Positions 13,262 to 24,768 of a stretch of 64,000 nucleotides of DNA are shown here, in pieces. The stretch is from Linnemannia schmuckeri (Eukaryota > Mortierellomycota > Mortierellomycetes > Mortierellales > Mortierellaceae), in NCBI GenBank assembly GCA_029449235.1, contig JANATG010000003.1, positions 1,798,001 through 1,862,000 of the forward strand. Reading direction: 5' to 3'. Position 1 is the first letter of the stretch. The number at the start of each line of letters is the position of its first letter. The notes under the pieces were generated by a model. That model did no database searches and had not been told where the DNA came from. It saw only the letters and a list, made by a program, of their open reading frames with translations. Position numbers and translations under genes: made by a program.

Positions 13262-14059
13262 ATGGCTCGCCTTTCAAAGTCCTTACTCCTCTTCTTATCC
13301 CTTACCCTCCTCATTACCACCCTCTTCACCGTTACCGACGCCGCTAACAAGCCCAAACCCCCCAAGAAAATGGCCAACATTGTCCTTGTCCACGGAGCCA
13401 TTGCCGACGGCTCGTCTTGGTCCCGCGTCATCCCCCACCTCCAAGCCGCCGGCCACTACGTCCTCGCCGTCCAGCAGCCTCTCACCTCGATCGACGACGA
13501 CGTTGCCAAGGTTAAGGTCGCCCTAGGAACCATCAAGTCTGGCCCCATCATCCTTGTCGGCCACTCCTTTGGCGGTCTTGTCATCACCCAGGCCGCCCAC
13601 AATAACTCCAACATCTCTGCTCTCGTCTACGTTGCTGCCTTCGCACCCGATCAGGGCGAGTCTGTTGCTGAACTCGGCAAGAACTATACAGCTCTCCCTT
13701 CTAACCAGCACTTCGTCCCTGACAGTGCAGGGCGTCTTACCCTCCCCCAGGATCTGTTCTTGAAGTACTTTGCCCCCGATGTCGATCAGAAGGAGGCTAA
13801 GATCATGGCTGCTGTTCAGGGACCCTGTGATGCTGCTCGCTTCGGATATGTCTCGGGTCCCGCTGCCTGGAAGGAACATCCTTCATACTACGTTGTTGCC
13901 CAGAATGACCAGATAATCCAGCCTGAGATGGAGGCCTTCTTCGCTGAGCGCATGAAGGCCAAGAAGACTGTCAAGATCCCCTCCTCCCACGCCGTCCTTG
14001 TCTCCCACCCCAAGGAGGTTGCCGACCTCATCCTTGAGGCTGCCAAGGCTGCCATGTAA
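13262..14059 (+). CDS. Secreted alpha/beta-hydrolase (serine esterase type)
   Basis: An intronless gene of 265 residues. The N-terminus (MARLSKSLLLFLSLTLLITT, ending near TDAA) is a clear signal peptide, so export is likely. The mature part is one alpha/beta-hydrolase fold: oxyanion-hole HG at residues 44-45, nucleophile elbow GHSFGG with Ser102, probable acid Asp216 (AQND) and catalytic His243 (SSHAVLVSHP). The compact single domain resembles the bacterial-type small esterase group rather than a lipase or cutinase. The substrate cannot be told from sequence. Strong preference for C-ending codons suggests high expression. It interrupts the Sel1 array but shares nothing with it. Lack of introns beside intron-bearing neighbours, together with the bacterial-like family, would fit horizontal acquisition; this is not proven. 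Confidence 0.85.
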   Translation: MARLSKSLLLFLSLTLLITTLFTVTDAANKPKPPKKMANIVLVHGAIADGSSWSRVIPHLQAAGHYVLAVQQPLTSIDDDVAKVKVALGTIKSGPIILVGHSFGGLVITQAAHNNSNISALVYVAAFAPDQGESVAELGKNYTALPSNQHFVPDSAGRLTLPQDLFLKYFAPDVDQKEAKIMAAVQGPCDAARFGYVSGPAAWKEHPSYYVVAQNDQIIQPEMEAFFAERMKAKKTVKIPSSHAVLVSHPKEVADLILEAAKAAM

Positions 14060-14870
14060 AAGGTGATGAGCTTGTTCTTCAGCAATCCTCAACCCACTTC
14101 TTCCATACGTCAGTCATTCAGTATTTTTCCCTTAGTAACAATAAAAAGAGAGGCGTATCAATGGCAATGACAACGTGTACATAGCAAGGACGAGTATCCT
14201 ATGACAAAACGTTTCCCTTCACGAAATAATAATAAAAAACATATAAAACCCAAACCATCAATCCGTCTGCTGCATTTTCTTGTTTGACTCAAATTGCACA
14301 GTAACATGTTCTTTTTTTTCTCCACATTCGGTATCATTCCTAGGCAAGGGAAAGAAAATAGTGGCTGAGAGAGAAAGGGCATTGAAACGGGAAACGCACT
14401 TGCATGTTGGAGAGTGAGCAGAGTCTTTAAAGACTGGCAGGGCACAGACCACAGCTTTTTCTCGTCAAGGCTAGACTTCTTTAAACTACTCAAAGAGGTT
14501 CCCGTCTCAAGAGCCTTTGTTGTTTGAGGACTTCGTAATAAAGTTATGATCTTCCTAAAAGGGACTGAACTCCGCCAGGTTTACTACAATGCCCAGGGCC
14601 TAAAATGAAACTTTGTTCATGCAAAAGATGTATGGGCACGCGCGCAAAGATATAATTCAACAGGGCCCGGTCTTTAAGAAGAAAAACAATCGTCCACTGG
14701 TACCGCCACTGGCTCTTCCTTGAGCTCATGCAATAGAAGGTTAAAGTGGCCTTCTGCCATCTGATTCATCTCGTTTTTTTCCTCTTTCATCGCTTTCATT
14801 CCTCTCATTCACCCAACCAACCCATTACATTCACAACCACACTCTACGGGACAATCTTTTCACAGAACGC
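14060..14870. other. Intergenic region upstream of Sel1 A2
   Basis: About 0.8 kb of AT-rich DNA ends in a pyrimidine-rich stretch (14755-14850) that probably contains the A2 promoter. No gene is seen. The upstream open frame from 14746 is in a different frame from A2 and shares nothing with the family. Confidence 0.55.
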
Positions 14871-16656
14871 ATGCTGCATTATGCGGGACAACACGAAGGA
14901 GGCCATCAAGGGATTCATCTACCCAGCAAGAACAAGACAGTTTACATTGCAACACACCAAGATGGCTCTGTTGGCAAAGAGATCGTGCTCTGGGAGGACG
15001 TTCTTGTGGTCTTTCCTGATGCTCTCTACCTCCAAGACAGCACCAAAGTGCTCCCTTTCCTAAAGGGACCCAACTTTAAAACGTGCGTTAACTTAGAACA
15101 AGCGATCTTCGACTTCTCTCTCTCTCTCTCTCCAACCATTCGTATGGCCATCTTAACTGTTTTTAGGTGTTCCTCCTTAATCATATAGTCTCGACCCCGC
15201 ACGCATTGCTGCTGTCCCAGGAATTGTTCTGGAAGTGGTCGTCAGAGAGCACATGGTGGCCGAACGAGAGACGACACTGCCACCATACACACTTCATGAG
15301 GCAGTACCGCAGGAGACCCTACCATCAATACCACCGCAACGCGAGAATATTGTAGCGAGCTTGGGGGTCAGGAGGAATCCTGTGTACGGAGAAGTGGAGG
15401 CGGCGATGGAGAACTATACACATATCGACAGGCCCAATATGAACGCCCCAGGACCACAACTTGTACCTAACAACTTCACCAACCAGACTGGGAACTTGAA
15501 CAAACCTCTACCACCCATCAAAAAAAATCTGCGACGTGCGCCTCAATTGTATCCTGAGGGCTCTTCACAATTTGCCTGGGGGAACAGGGACACCAATACT
15601 TCTCATGACTCGCCAGAATCAGACCGAAAGGCTGCCCTACAAGGAGACCCGCTTTCTCAGTTCAACCTCGGCCTAAGCTATGCGCAAGGTCAAGGTGGTG
15701 TCCCACAAGACTACGCCGCAGCGATGAAATGGTTCTTGAGGGCAGCAGAGCAAGGTTTCGCGGATGCCTTTGTCGCGGTTGGTGTCATGTACCAGAATGG
15801 CAATGGCGTCTCCAAGGACTATGCAACAGCCATGGATTGGTACCGCAAGGGAGCCCAGCTGGGAAACACCGATGCACAGCTCAATATTGGTTTTCTGTAC
15901 CGCAGTGGGTTAGGTGTTGAGCAAGATTATGCTGTGGCCATGGAATGGTATTTCAAGGCGGCGGAGCAAGGGAATGCCGACGCCCAGGTCAACGTCGGAT
16001 ACATGTACCGCAACGGCTTCGGCGTCTCGCAGGATTTTTCCAAGGCTATGCAGTGGTACCTCAAGGCGGCGGAGCAAGGCCATGCGATTGCTCAGGCTAA
16101 CATCGGATCCATGTATGAGTTTGCTCGAGGTGTTCCTAAAAACTACTCCCTGGCCCTGGAGTGGTACCTCAAGGCCGCTAAGCAAGGTCATCTGCAGGCA
16201 CAAAAGAATGCCGGTGGATTGTACCGCCTTGGTCAAGGGATTGAGCAGGATAATGCGAAGGCTATGGACTGGTACCTCAGAGCTGCGGAGCAGGGACTTG
16301 CTGAGGCTCAGGTCGAGCTTGGATCCCTGTACATACACGGGCAAGGAGTGCCAAGTGACTATGTTAAAGCGGCGAGATGGTATCGAAAGGCTGCTGAGCA
16401 AGGAGTAGCCGAAGCGCAGAATCATCTGGGTTGGATGTACGAGAAGGGGTTGGGTGTTCCGGAGGACTATGAAAAGGCTTTGGAGTGGTATGGCAAGGCT
16501 GCAGACCAAGGCCTGACGGAGGCACAGGAGAATGTGCGGATTATGAAAAGTAGAGGCAGTCTGGATGGGCAGCAACAGCAACAGAAGCGGCAACAGAAGC
16601 AGCCAACTGGCAAAAGGAGTGCTTTGAGTAGAACTCTTGCCAAATTTCTCACATAA
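14871..16656 (+). CDS. Sel1-repeat protein A2 with shared N-terminal module
   Basis: Two exons, 14871-15082 and 15189-16656, give 559 residues. Module residues include VYIATHQDGSVGKEIVLWED and VLPFLKGPNF. The phase-2 intron precedes LDPARIAAVPGIVLEVVV, exactly as in the paralogs, which fixes the reading frame and start. Exon 2 then has a second element shared with A3 (RRNPVYGE, NYTHIDRPN, APGPQL). Eight consecutive Sel1 repeats (for example AQVNVGYMYRNGFGVSQDFS) follow, then a short Gln-rich stretch and a basic tail, GKRSALSRTLAKFLT. No signal peptide or membrane segment is evident. Probably a scaffold or adaptor; partners unknown. Confidence 0.88.
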
Positions 16657-16699
16657 AAACAAAATTTTATTGATAGATGTTTCTGGTGCTGTGGACTGC

Positions 16700-16704
<5 letters not shown>

Positions 16705-16736
<32 letters not shown>
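16705..16736 (+). repeat. 32-base poly-A tract
   Basis: An uninterrupted run of 32 A starting 48 bases after the A2 stop codon and ending directly in CGCT. One of about ten long A/T homopolymers in the window. Confidence 0.95.
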
Positions 16737-16737
<1 letters not shown>

Positions 16738-17077
16738 GCTACCTCGCTGTCAATTGATAACATCTCACACACTGAGACAAGACCTTTCTTTGTTTTGTTG
16801 TCCAACTTATCGTCTTTACAAGTTTAAATGTTCGCTTGGGCCCTGTCTTCATGACTCCTTAATTCCTCCCTCTTCACTCGCCACCTCACTTGCCATTCCA
16901 CTTTGGTCATTCATTCGCCATTCGCCGTTGTTCATTCTCCTCTCTTTAATCCACCTTTTTCGCGAAACAACATAAATCCCGACCTGTCCTCCTCTCACCT
17001 CCAAACCTTCTTTCTGCGGGCAAAAAAGAAAATCACCCAGCATCAGGAACGACCCACAACCCGACTCATAATAACTA

Positions 17078-19225
17078 ATGGCCCTCTTGGAAAATCCAGA
17101 AGGAATTCAACCAATTCGATCCCCCAGTCAAGACAGGACAGTCGACGTTGTCACCTATTACGACAAGTCGGTCGGGAAAGAGATTGTACTCTGGGAGGAT
17201 GTCCTTGTGGTTTTCCCGGATGTGCTCTATCTCCAGCACAAGGCTAAGGCGCTTCCATTCTTAAAAGGCCTTGACCTCAAAGCGTATGATCCACAGATAA
17301 AGAAAGGCTGACTTGTCAATTATGCATGCAGTGCTTGTTGTGGTTCAGCTCTCAATGACATTAACATTTATTTTGCTCAATGACATGATAGTCTCGACCC
17401 TTTACGTGTTGCTGCGGTGCCGGGTACCGCCTTGGACGTTGTTGTCAGGGAGCAAGCGGACGAGGACGTCGTTTCTGAGCAAGGTCCAGCACAAATCCCT
17501 GTGACCTCTCCAGAAACACCTGCGCAGGAGAACCCCATTGGCAGTCCGACCGTCAAAAGGAACCCTGCATACGGTGATGAATTGGCAGCGATAGAAAACT
17601 ACAATCACATTGATGTGCCCAATACCTCAGCTCCTGGACCCCAGCTCTTCTCTGACGCACCCGTTAGCCAGTCTGGCGACGATTCTGCTGAGGATGAACA
17701 ATCCGACATTATCGAGACCTCACGAGCGCTACACATGAATCTTGAAGACAATGAGGGACTTGGCATCAAGGGCGCGGCTGCACAGCCTAAAAAGAGTGAC
17801 TCGGATGGAGAAGACGTTGAAGACATTGGCCCGAGAATAGAGCGACTCAAGGACATTGCCGAAGATGGAGACATAACCGCTCAACTAGAACTCGCGAATA
17901 TGTACTTCAACGGCGAGGGTGTACAGCAAAACTACTCCGAAGCCAGCGAGTGGTTCTTTGAGGCTGCCAAGCTGGGTGACCGAGGCGCTCGGCTTCAGAT
18001 GGGGTTGATCTACGAACAAGGCCTTGTGGGCAAAGTTGACTACAAGATGGCCATGGGCTTTTACGAAAAGGCTGCTGAACTTGGAGATCCAGAGGCTCAC
18101 ACCAGAATAGGCGATTTATACCACTCTGGACGTGGCACTCCTGTGGATTACAACGTAGCTCTCCAGTATTACCACTGGGCAGCGGAACGAGGTCACCCTG
18201 TAGCGATGGTGAATATTGGGCAGACGTTTCTTTCGGGCACTGGGGTTGCACAGGACAGTACACAGGCCGCCTATTGGTTCCGCCTTGCAGCCAAGGAAGA
18301 ATATGCGCCTGCTCAAGTATGCCTAGGACTGATGTACGAGATGGGTCCAGGCGTTGAACAGAGCGACTCGACAGCGATGGAATGGTACGTCAGAGCCGCC
18401 GAGCAAGGTGACGCCGGCGCCCAGTTCTGTATCGGTTCACTCTGTGAGCGCGGTCGGGGAGTTCTGCAGGACTATACGAAGGCCATCGAATGGTACCTTA
18501 AGGCTATCGAACAGGACGACGCTTCCGCCCAGAATAGCCTTGGGTTGTTGCACGAAAAGGGTCTAGGCGTGCCTCAGAGCTACTTTACTGCAATGGACTG
18601 GTATCTCACCGCCGCTAAGCAAGGTCATAACGTCGCCACGTTTCATGTCGGCTCTCTCTATTATCGCGGTCTCGGTGTCCCACAAGACTACTCCAAAGCC
18701 TTGGAATGGTACCTCAAAGCAGCCGATCAACAGTGCGAAGAAGCCCTTATCGCCATTGGAGATCTGTACAGACTCGGTCACGGCGTTTCACAGGAATACT
18801 CCAAGGCAGCAGAATGGTATCTCAAGGCTGCTCAGAAAGGGAACGTCGACGCCCAGGTCCAAATGGGTTTCCTTTACAGCACGGGGCAGGGTGTCCCCAA
18901 AAGTTACTCCAAGGCCGCAGAGTGGTTTCGGAAGGCTGCTGAAGAAGGGAACGCGGGGGCTCAGTGTGAAATGGCCATTCTGTACGAGAACGGGTATGGT
19001 GTACCCAAGGACTACTTGCAGGCGATGGAGTGGTATATCAAGGCGGCGGAGCAGGGTCATCGGGTGGCACAGAAGAATGTTCGCCTTCTTTTGAAGAATG
19101 GGCAGCTTGATCAGCAGCAGCAGCAGCAACAACATGAGCAACAACAGAAGCAGCAAAAAACGAAAAATAGGAGTTTGTTGAGTGGTGCTTTTCGAAAATT
19201 ATTTCGTTCTAGTGGCAGTGCGTAG
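17078..19225 (+). CDS. Sel1-repeat protein A3 with shared N-terminal module
   Basis: Two exons, 17078-17283 and 17392-19225, give 679 residues, about as long as the type B proteins. The module reads VVTYYDKSVGKEIVLWED, then LPFLKGLDLK, the phase-2 intron and LDPLRVAAVPGTALDVVV. The element KRNPAYGDELAAIENYNHID is shared with A2. An acidic linker (SDSDGEDVEDIG) leads into eleven Sel1 repeats, the most in the window (for example AQVQMGFLYSTGQGVPKSYS). The first four are the most divergent. A Gln-rich stretch and a basic tail, NRSLLSGAFRKLFRSSGSA, close the protein. It starts about 420 bp after the A2 stop, same strand. The close match to A2 indicates tandem duplication followed by gain or loss of repeats. 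Confidence 0.88.
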
Positions 19226-19701
19226 GAAGCAGCAACGCTTCATTTAAAAAATATATGCAGGAAGCAAATTTTTGCTGATACTTTTGAATTGATAGAGGGA
19301 GACCGACATGTTAACAAATGGTAGCGTATTTGGCCTCTTCAGCGTATTGATGCTCTATTCAGCGCCAGGAGGGCGCGAAAAAGACTAACGACTCGAGTGA
19401 GGCATAGCTGGCAACCTCCCTCAGCCAGCATGCGAACCTCACGCCTTGACTAGAAACGTGGTGTGAGCTCCTGGATTTTGAATGCAGCGTCGCCTCCCCA
19501 GCCACATCACACATCACAAGCCGCCGACGCTTAAACCCCTCGCTCTCTTTTTACTTTTATGTACGATTTTTTCTCTTCCTCATCCACTTGCCATTGCCAC
19601 CCTTCACATCTCATAACAGCTGAATTCGTTCCCTACATCACCGCTCACAACAAAAAGCCCTCCCTCTTTCACACCCCGACAGGCAATTGCAATTCATAAC
19701 A
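19226..19701. other. Intergenic region between A3 and B1
   Basis: About 475 bp with no gene. It contains the motif shared with the B2 promoter at 19523-19543 and ends in the pyrimidine-rich leader of B1. Confidence 0.6.
19523..19543 (+). promoter_or_regulatory. Promoter motif shared by Sel1 B1 and B2
   Basis: GCCGACGCTTAA followed by ACCCCTCGC. A near-identical block lies upstream of B2 (22267-22286), and both end about 160 bases before their start codons. The equal spacing suggests a conserved core promoter rather than chance; no known factor site is claimed. Confidence 0.5.
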
Positions 19702-21934
19702 ATGGACCAGGACGCCTCGCAAGAGGAGGAGCTTCTTCAGACAGTCCGGCCCGTGCACAAGAACAACCTGTTCCCTACCATCCACGCACCCGCTGCTCAA
19801 GTTGTCATCAACATAGACCCCAGCAATGGCAAGAGAATCATTCTCTGGGAGGATATCCTGCAGGCGTTCAAGGATGCCTCTCACCCTAGACATGGTACCA
19901 AGATCCTACCTTTTCTGAAGGGCTCAGACTTCAAATGGTATAACTATCTGCTAAATAATGTTGGTCCCTGCTGAAAAGCGCTGTTTGAATTCAATTTGGG
20001 ATTGACTATTCTCACCTTTTTTGTCACCATTTTTTTTTCTAAGCAGCCTCGATCCTCTTCGCTTTAATGCCGTCCCAAATGATGTCATAGACATTGTTGT
20101 CGATGGCCAGTTCACCTCCACAGACCCACTTCCAGCCCAGTCTACGTTTGATGAAATTGCGAGTCAGGCCTCGCAGTATCCAAAATACGACCCTCTCGCC
20201 TCGATGCGCTCCCCAACTATTTCATACGATTCGAGGAGACCCTCTTCATCAAGCAGCTATTCATATGAAATGCCCAATTACAGGACGATGCCCACCCCGG
20301 CATTCTGGAACCAGGTGCGCGCCCCTATGCAGCATATGCAAGCTCCTCCTCACCAGTTCCGTGCTCCACCTTTCCTTCCACCAACGTCTCGTCCTCCTAA
20401 TTCGCGTCCACCTACTTTTCGAGCCGTCTCAACGCCCAAACCTCGAGCCCGAATGGATGTCAAAGAAGCGTTCAGGAGAATCATTCTCCACATCGATCTG
20501 GTTGCGCTGGAAGAAAAAGGCGAGGGTACCCCGGAGGAGTTCACAAAGGCGCTGGAATGCTATTTGAAGGCAGTTTGTCGTGGCCATGGGCATGCACAGC
20601 TTAGTGTGGGTGAACTCTTTGCCCAAGGTGAAGGCGTTGTGCAAGATGAGTCCAGAGCGTTCGAGTGGTATCTCAAGGCGGCCTACCAAGGCAATGCCGT
20701 TGCCCAGCGCAAAATTTCGCGCCTTATCTTGTAAGCTGACATTTATGCATGTCTTTTGACCGTGGTTTTATGTACTGACGACGTGCTAAACAATAATTGC
20801 GGTTGCATTTATTAATTCGATTATAGCAACCAGCCCAACCGCTCGGCCCCAGCTCCCGAAACCATTTTGGACAGTACGGGTAGAAATTCTTGCATAGAGT
20901 CGGACGTTATTTCACCAATAGAGACATGTGTGGAGCCTGAGACGCCGACAAAGAGGAGTGTGGAAACGTCACTGGAGAAACAGAAGACGCCTGTGGAGGT
21001 TCAAGACCCGCCTGCAGAGACACAGGAGAAATTTCCCAATGATACGCCTTCAGAGACACAGGGCACACCAAAAGAAACGCCTGTTAATACAACCGAGCCA
21101 GAGACAAATTGGGAGCAGTCAACTCAAACGTCGGACGACACGTTTATCGATTTTTTACCAGTGGACCCCAACCAGTCCGACGATGAATGTGTTGCTACTC
21201 ATACACCCTGCATATCTACACCTACAGTCCGCACATCTACGCCTACCTTCAGCACTCCAACTCCCAGAGGGCCTCAATCCTATGGTCTGGACGACATGTA
21301 TTTGTCAACGCCAGCTCAAGGTCCAGCCAACAGTAAGGACCCTCGTGCCCCCCAACTCAACATTAGCAGCTTCGAGCAGACACTTGCTAACGCAGAATAC
21401 GGTGACACAGAGGCTCAAGTCAGGCTGGGGCTGATGTACATGCAGGCAGAGGATCGTGAGCAGAATGAACACGCTGTACGATGGTTCTTCAAGGCGGCTC
21501 TTCGAGGGGATGCAGAGGGCCAGCGTCGTGTTGGCGAAATGTTCATGAAGGGACTGGGCGTACCACAGGACTATAAGGCATCCATGTACTGGTTCAACGA
21601 GGCGGCCGAGCAAGGGAACGACAATGCTCAGCTCTTGATAGGTAATCTGTACAGCGAGGGCCAGGGGGTGACTAAAAGCTATGCCCTAGCAGCGGTGTGG
21701 TACCTCAAAGCGGCCAACGTCGGAAATGCTGAGGCGCAGAACATGATGGGTTTCCATCATGAGATCGGGTTGGGCATGCCTCCAAACCAAGCGATGGCGT
21801 TGGAGTGGTATGTCAAAGCTGCACGGCAGGGGCACTTTGGCGCGAAGGAGAGTGTTGCCAGGCTCCGGGACAATGAACAGCCGGCCAAGAGAAAGAGTTC
21901 ATTCCGAAGTACCTTTCGGAAAATATTTTTGTAG
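19702..21934 (+). CDS. Sel1-repeat protein B1 (three-exon type)
   Basis: Exons 19702-19937, 20047-20730 and 20827-21934 give 675 residues. The start MDQDASQEEELLQTVRPVHK matches B2. The module reads INIDPSNGKRIILWEDILQ, then LPFLKGSDFK, the phase-2 intron and LDPLRFNAVPNDVIDIVV. Exon 2 adds a Pro/Ser-rich linker, the type-B block MDVKEAFRRIILHIDLV and two Sel1 repeats. A second phase-2 intron follows RKISRLI. Exon 3 has a Thr/Pro/Glu-rich linker with ETP-type repeats, then four Sel1 repeats and a basic tail, RKSSFRSTFRKIFL. Exon 2 alone ends in an in-frame stop at 20732-20734, so an unspliced mRNA would give a protein of about 307 residues. The matching intron in B2 supports the spliced model. 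Confidence 0.85.
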
Positions 21935-22266
21935 TGATGGAGCATAGTGTTATCTTTTTCGGGGGGGTTTTTTTTTATTCTACCCTTCATACTTAGATAT
22001 TCAATATAAAAAAAATAGTGTTGCTGTAAATTTACAAAGGTTAGTGATCTTTTTTAAAGATAATTTCAAAGGGAGTTGTTTTTAACTGGGAATGGTCAAA
22101 GAAGGCACAAAAATGCTAAAAGAAATATAGGATGCTTGTCGTATTAGTTATTGCACAATAACTGAAACGACGAGAGGCGTAACACGTGCAGTGCGTGCCT
22201 GAAATTCTATTCTCTCACTTTTTTTTCCCTAACGACGCCGCCTTCCACCCACCACATACATCACAC

Positions 22267-22286
22267 GCCAACGCTTAAGTCCTCGC
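22267..22286 (+). promoter_or_regulatory. Promoter motif shared by Sel1 B1 and B2 (second copy)
   Basis: GCCAACGCTTAA followed by GTCCTCGC, about 160 bases before the B2 start codon at 22446. It differs from the B1 copy at only a few positions, while the sequence around it is much less alike. Confidence 0.5.
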
Positions 22287-22445
22287 CCAAATTTTTTGTC
22301 ATTTTACAGTGTGCTGTTTCCTATCCTCTCTCCTCCACCCTGCTACCACTCTCATTATCAATCAGCCCTGCCTCCTTCCTGGCATCATCGCCTGAAAAGT
22401 CCATCTCTTTCGCTCATTCATCAAACGAGCTCTCATTCAACAGCA

Positions 22446-24768
22446 ATGGAGCAGGATGACGAGGCTGAGGAACTCGTCCAGGCATTCAGGCCTGTTCACA
22501 AGAACAACCTGTTCCCGGTAACCCCAGCAGCGGTTGCTCACGTCGCCATCCACACCGACCCCATTAATGGGAAGAAAATCATACTTTGGGACGACATATT
22601 ACACGGCTTCAAGGATGCCGCCCACGCGAGACATGGCACCAAAATCATACCGTTCTTAAAAGGCTCCGACTTTAAAAAGTATGCGTTTATTCAAGGCTGG
22701 TCCCTGACAAGAGCACTCTTTGAACTTAGCTCATACTATACCCCGAGAAACATTCTCACACTTTCTCCTATTTCTCGCAACTGTGTGTTAGCCTCGACCC
22801 CCTTCGTTTTATCGCCGTCCCAAATGCCATCCTGGACATTGTTGTCGACGGCCAATTCACTTCAACCAACCCTCACCCATCAGAGTCAAAATTCCAGCAA
22901 ATAGCAAACCAGTCGACACAGTTTCCAAGATACAATCCTATTGACATGCTTCCCCCTACATCTATGCCTCAGCTCTCTCGGGCCGTATCAAGCGCACACT
23001 CGAGACACAACCCTGTCAACACGCCACCCCCTACGTCTATGCCTCAGCTCTCTCGGGCCGTAACAAACGCACGCTCAAGTTATAGACCTAACCGGACTCT
23101 TCCGCCTCCATCATTTTGGAGTCAAGGACAGGGACCTTCTCACCTCGCTCAGCCGCCTCCTCACCATGCCCCGGCTAAGCCCCGCACCAAGATGGATGTC
23201 AAGGAAGCATTTAGGAGAATCATTCTTCACATTGACCTGGTGGTGTTGGAGGAAAAGGGCGAGGGCACCCCAAAGGAATTCACGAAAGCGCTGGAATGTT
23301 ATCTTGTCGCTCTCCGTCAAGGTCACAGTCACGGTCATCAAGTCCAAAGCCATGGCCATGCTCAGCTGAGTGTGGGTGACCTATTCCACCAAGGTGAAGG
23401 CGTAGTGCAGGATACATCCAGGGCGTTCGAGTGGTATCTCAAGGCAGCCAGTCAAGGCAACGCCGTTGCCCAACGCAAGATTTCACGTCTCATTTTGTAA
23501 GTTGATGGCTGGCGCGCATTTCTTTTTTCTCAACAAGGCATGTTTTGTTCACATAAATTGGCCAATATTTTACATGCTAATTTATATCATCAATTAGTAC
23601 CCAGCCTTCTCGTCCTCCTGCTGCCCCTGAAGTCATTCCGGGTTCCCTAGTCGTCGTTGCTCCTGTCGATCCAACGGCCACTTCCGCCGCAACTACACAT
23701 GCGGAGACTCGTGCCGAGATACCCGTGGATGTACCTGCAGAGACCTCTGCAAAAACAGTTACCGAGACCGTTGCAGAGACACAGGGGCCGTATGGGAAGG
23801 AGGAGATCATTGAGGCGTTTGAAAAAGATACACAAACGACAGCCCCGTTTTGGAAGGAGCCATACTTCCACTATCCGGAAAAGGTCCCTGTTGAAACCAT
23901 AAAGACTCACCATTCGGAAAAGATCTTAGTCGAATCTAAGAAGGCTACTTCCACATACGACTATGCCGGGCCCGCGTTTTGGGAACTCCCCGCTTCTCAG
24001 AATTTAGAGCAGCTCTTTGACGGTTCAGAAATGACGGACCCCCCATACTCCTACAACTATACCCCCGTCACCATTGTGCCCAGGACACCCCAGTATATCA
24101 GGAGCTCCGTCAGAGCACCGCAATTTTCCCAGCCTTGGACAGATGAGGATGAACCGCCAGCGATTTATCTCCAACCAAGGAACTTCGGCGTACGAGGTTC
24201 TCCTCAACTCCACACCAGTGACTTTGGTCAGACACTCGCTAACGCCCGATATGGGGATACAACAGCTCAAGTCAGGCTAGGAGACATGCACTTGGACATG
24301 AGTGAGATGCAGCAGGACGATGCGGCCATGTATTGGTACCTGAAGGCAGCTCTTCATGGGTATGCGGACGGCCAGTACAGAGTCGGGGTCATGTTTCTGG
24401 AAGGCCGAGGCGTCCAGCAGTCCTACCCAAGAGCCATGGAGTGGTGCCTCAAGGCCGCGAACCAAGGAAAAGCCGAAGGCCAGATCCTCGTTGGGTACAT
24501 GTATGAGCACGGCCACGACGTCACCAGAGACTATACCCGGGCCATGGACTGGTATTGCAAGGCGGCAGCGCAAGGTTCTCCGGAGGCCCAAAGCAACATT
24601 GGCGTTATGTTTGAGAACGGCCACGGTGTTCCCAAGAGCTACTCCAAAGCTATGGAATGGTATCGCAAGGCTGCGGATCAAGGAAATGAGATTGCCCAGG
24701 CAAATCTTGTCCATGCGGAGAAAAAACGCAACCCGATACGTAGCAGGCTGAAGAGATTACTGTCATGA
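22446..24768 (+). CDS. Sel1-repeat protein B2 (three-exon type)
   Basis: Exons 22446-22678, 22792-23496 and 23598-24768 give 702 residues. The module reads IHTDPINGKKIILWDDILH, then IPFLKGSDFK, the phase-2 intron and LDPLRFIAVPNAILDIVV. Exon 2 contains two near-identical 25-codon units (PPPTSMPQLSRAV twice), a type-B block MDVKEAFRRIILHIDLV and two Sel1 repeats with a His/Gly/Ser insertion between them. Intron 2 is in phase 2, as in B1. Exon 3 has a Thr/Glu/Pro linker, four Sel1 repeats (for example GQILVGYMYEHGHDVTRDYT) and a short basic tail, NPIRSRLKRLLS. B1 and B2 are clearly a tandem duplicate pair. An upstream block near 22170-22205 (GGCGTAACACGTG, then CCTGAAATT) is also recognisable before the B3 relic. 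Confidence 0.87.

Noticed and set aside
20731..20734. Stop codon ending B1 after exon 2, which would make 20867-21934 a separate gene
   Set aside because: B1 and B2 both have a GTAAG-type donor at this place and an acceptor giving the same phase into the next Sel1 frame.
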